A stretch of DNA of 5,894 bases, taken from assembly GCA_937934635.1 (NCBI GenBank), contig CALGZD010000029.1, forward strand, positions 1 to 5,894. The letters are read 5' to 3'. The position numbers were made by a program, and so were the translations under genes. Below, piece after piece: positions 5,671-5,894 of this stretch; position 1 is the stretch's first letter; each line of letters opens with the position of its first letter. A model generated the notes under the pieces. The model worked only from the letters and a program-made list of their open reading frames with translations. It had not been told where the DNA came from and ran no database searches. The DNA is from an uncultured Deinococcales bacterium. GTDB lineage: Bacteria; Deinococcota; Deinococci; Deinococcales; Trueperaceae.

Positions 5671-5894
5671 ATGCAAATAGCAAAAGAAAATCCTAGACTT
5701 CTTACTATTGGTGGTTCAGATAGTGGTGGTGCTGCGGGCATCCAAGCAGATTTAAAAACCTTTGAAGCACTAGGTAGCTTCGGTATGTCTGCTTTGAGCA
5801 TGATTACGGCTCAAAATACTTTAGGTGTTCATGGTGTAAGACTTTTAGAGCCTGAATTCTTAGAACAACAAATCACTGTAGTAGCAAATGACAT
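5671..5894 (+). CDS. thiD: Hydroxymethylpyrimidine/phosphomethylpyrimidine kinase ThiD, N-terminal part
   Basis: The first 74 codons are visible and the gene runs off the right edge. The protein phosphorylates HMP and HMP-phosphate to make the pyrimidine half of thiamine, in the cytoplasm. Recognition rests on [20 protein letters not shown] (10-29), [12 protein letters not shown] (30-41) and ITAQNTLGV (45-53), which align closely with ThiD of the ribokinase fold. Gln48 in AQNT matches the pyrimidine-contacting Gln44 of enterobacterial ThiD; in the Bacillus PdxK-type relative this position is Met, so an HMP kinase is favoured over a pyridoxal kinase. It starts 25 bases after the ATPase stop with no terminator between, so it is probably on the same B12-riboswitch transcript. 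The Shine-Dalgarno is weak. A C-terminal fusion (for example to ThiE) cannot be excluded. Confidence 0.92.
   Translation, partial: MQIAKENPRLLTIGGSDSGGAAGIQADLKTFEALGSFGMSALSMITAQNTLGVHGVRLLEPEFLEQQITVVAND

Overview
This 5.9 kb window has moderately AT-rich DNA. It carries a PilX-type minor pilin-like gene, a short cobalamin riboswitch, FecCD-family ABC importer genes and a ThiD gene. Together these suggest a Gram-negative bacterium, most likely a gammaproteobacterium. Genus cannot be fixed from the sequence alone.

Layout. (1) Bases 1-1545, plus strand: the 3' part of a gene for a large, modular, secreted-looking protein. It has Pro-Thr linkers, a putative-Ig (He_PIG-like) domain, a carbohydrate-binding-module-like jelly roll and a second C-terminal beta-sandwich. 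The reading frame is open to the left edge, so the true start and any catalytic domain lie outside the window. (2) Bases 1591-1623: a strong hairpin with A and T flanks that can terminate transcription from both sides, because two genes converge on it. (3) Bases 1646-3352, minus strand: a 568-residue protein with a PilX-like N-terminal helix and a large exported C-terminal part. (4) Bases 3353-3802: a 450 bp divergent intergenic region holding a 15 bp tandem repeat, overlapping inverted repeats near a weak promoter, and a compact class-II-type cobalamin riboswitch. (5) Bases 3803-5645, plus strand: a BtuC-like permease and a BtuD-like ATPase, one base apart. (6) Base 5671 to the right edge: the start of thiD.

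How they work together. The B12 riboswitch sits directly before the importer genes, so the transporter probably takes up cobalamin or a related corrinoid and is shut down when the vitamin is plentiful. The likely control point is translation. A hairpin just before the permease start holds both possible Shine-Dalgarno sequences, and its loop is complementary to the aptamer's L5 loop (TCCCGCAA), the known L5-L13 kissing arrangement. thiD follows 25 bp after the ATPase with no terminator between them, which places a thiamine-pyrimidine kinase on a B12-controlled transcript. No BtuB receptor or BtuF binding protein is in the window.

The best leads are the riboswitch, whose P13 arm lies in the last unit of a 13 bp tandem repeat, its three-hairpin insertion, and the B12-thiD linkage. 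I see no phage, insertion sequence, CRISPR array or defence system.
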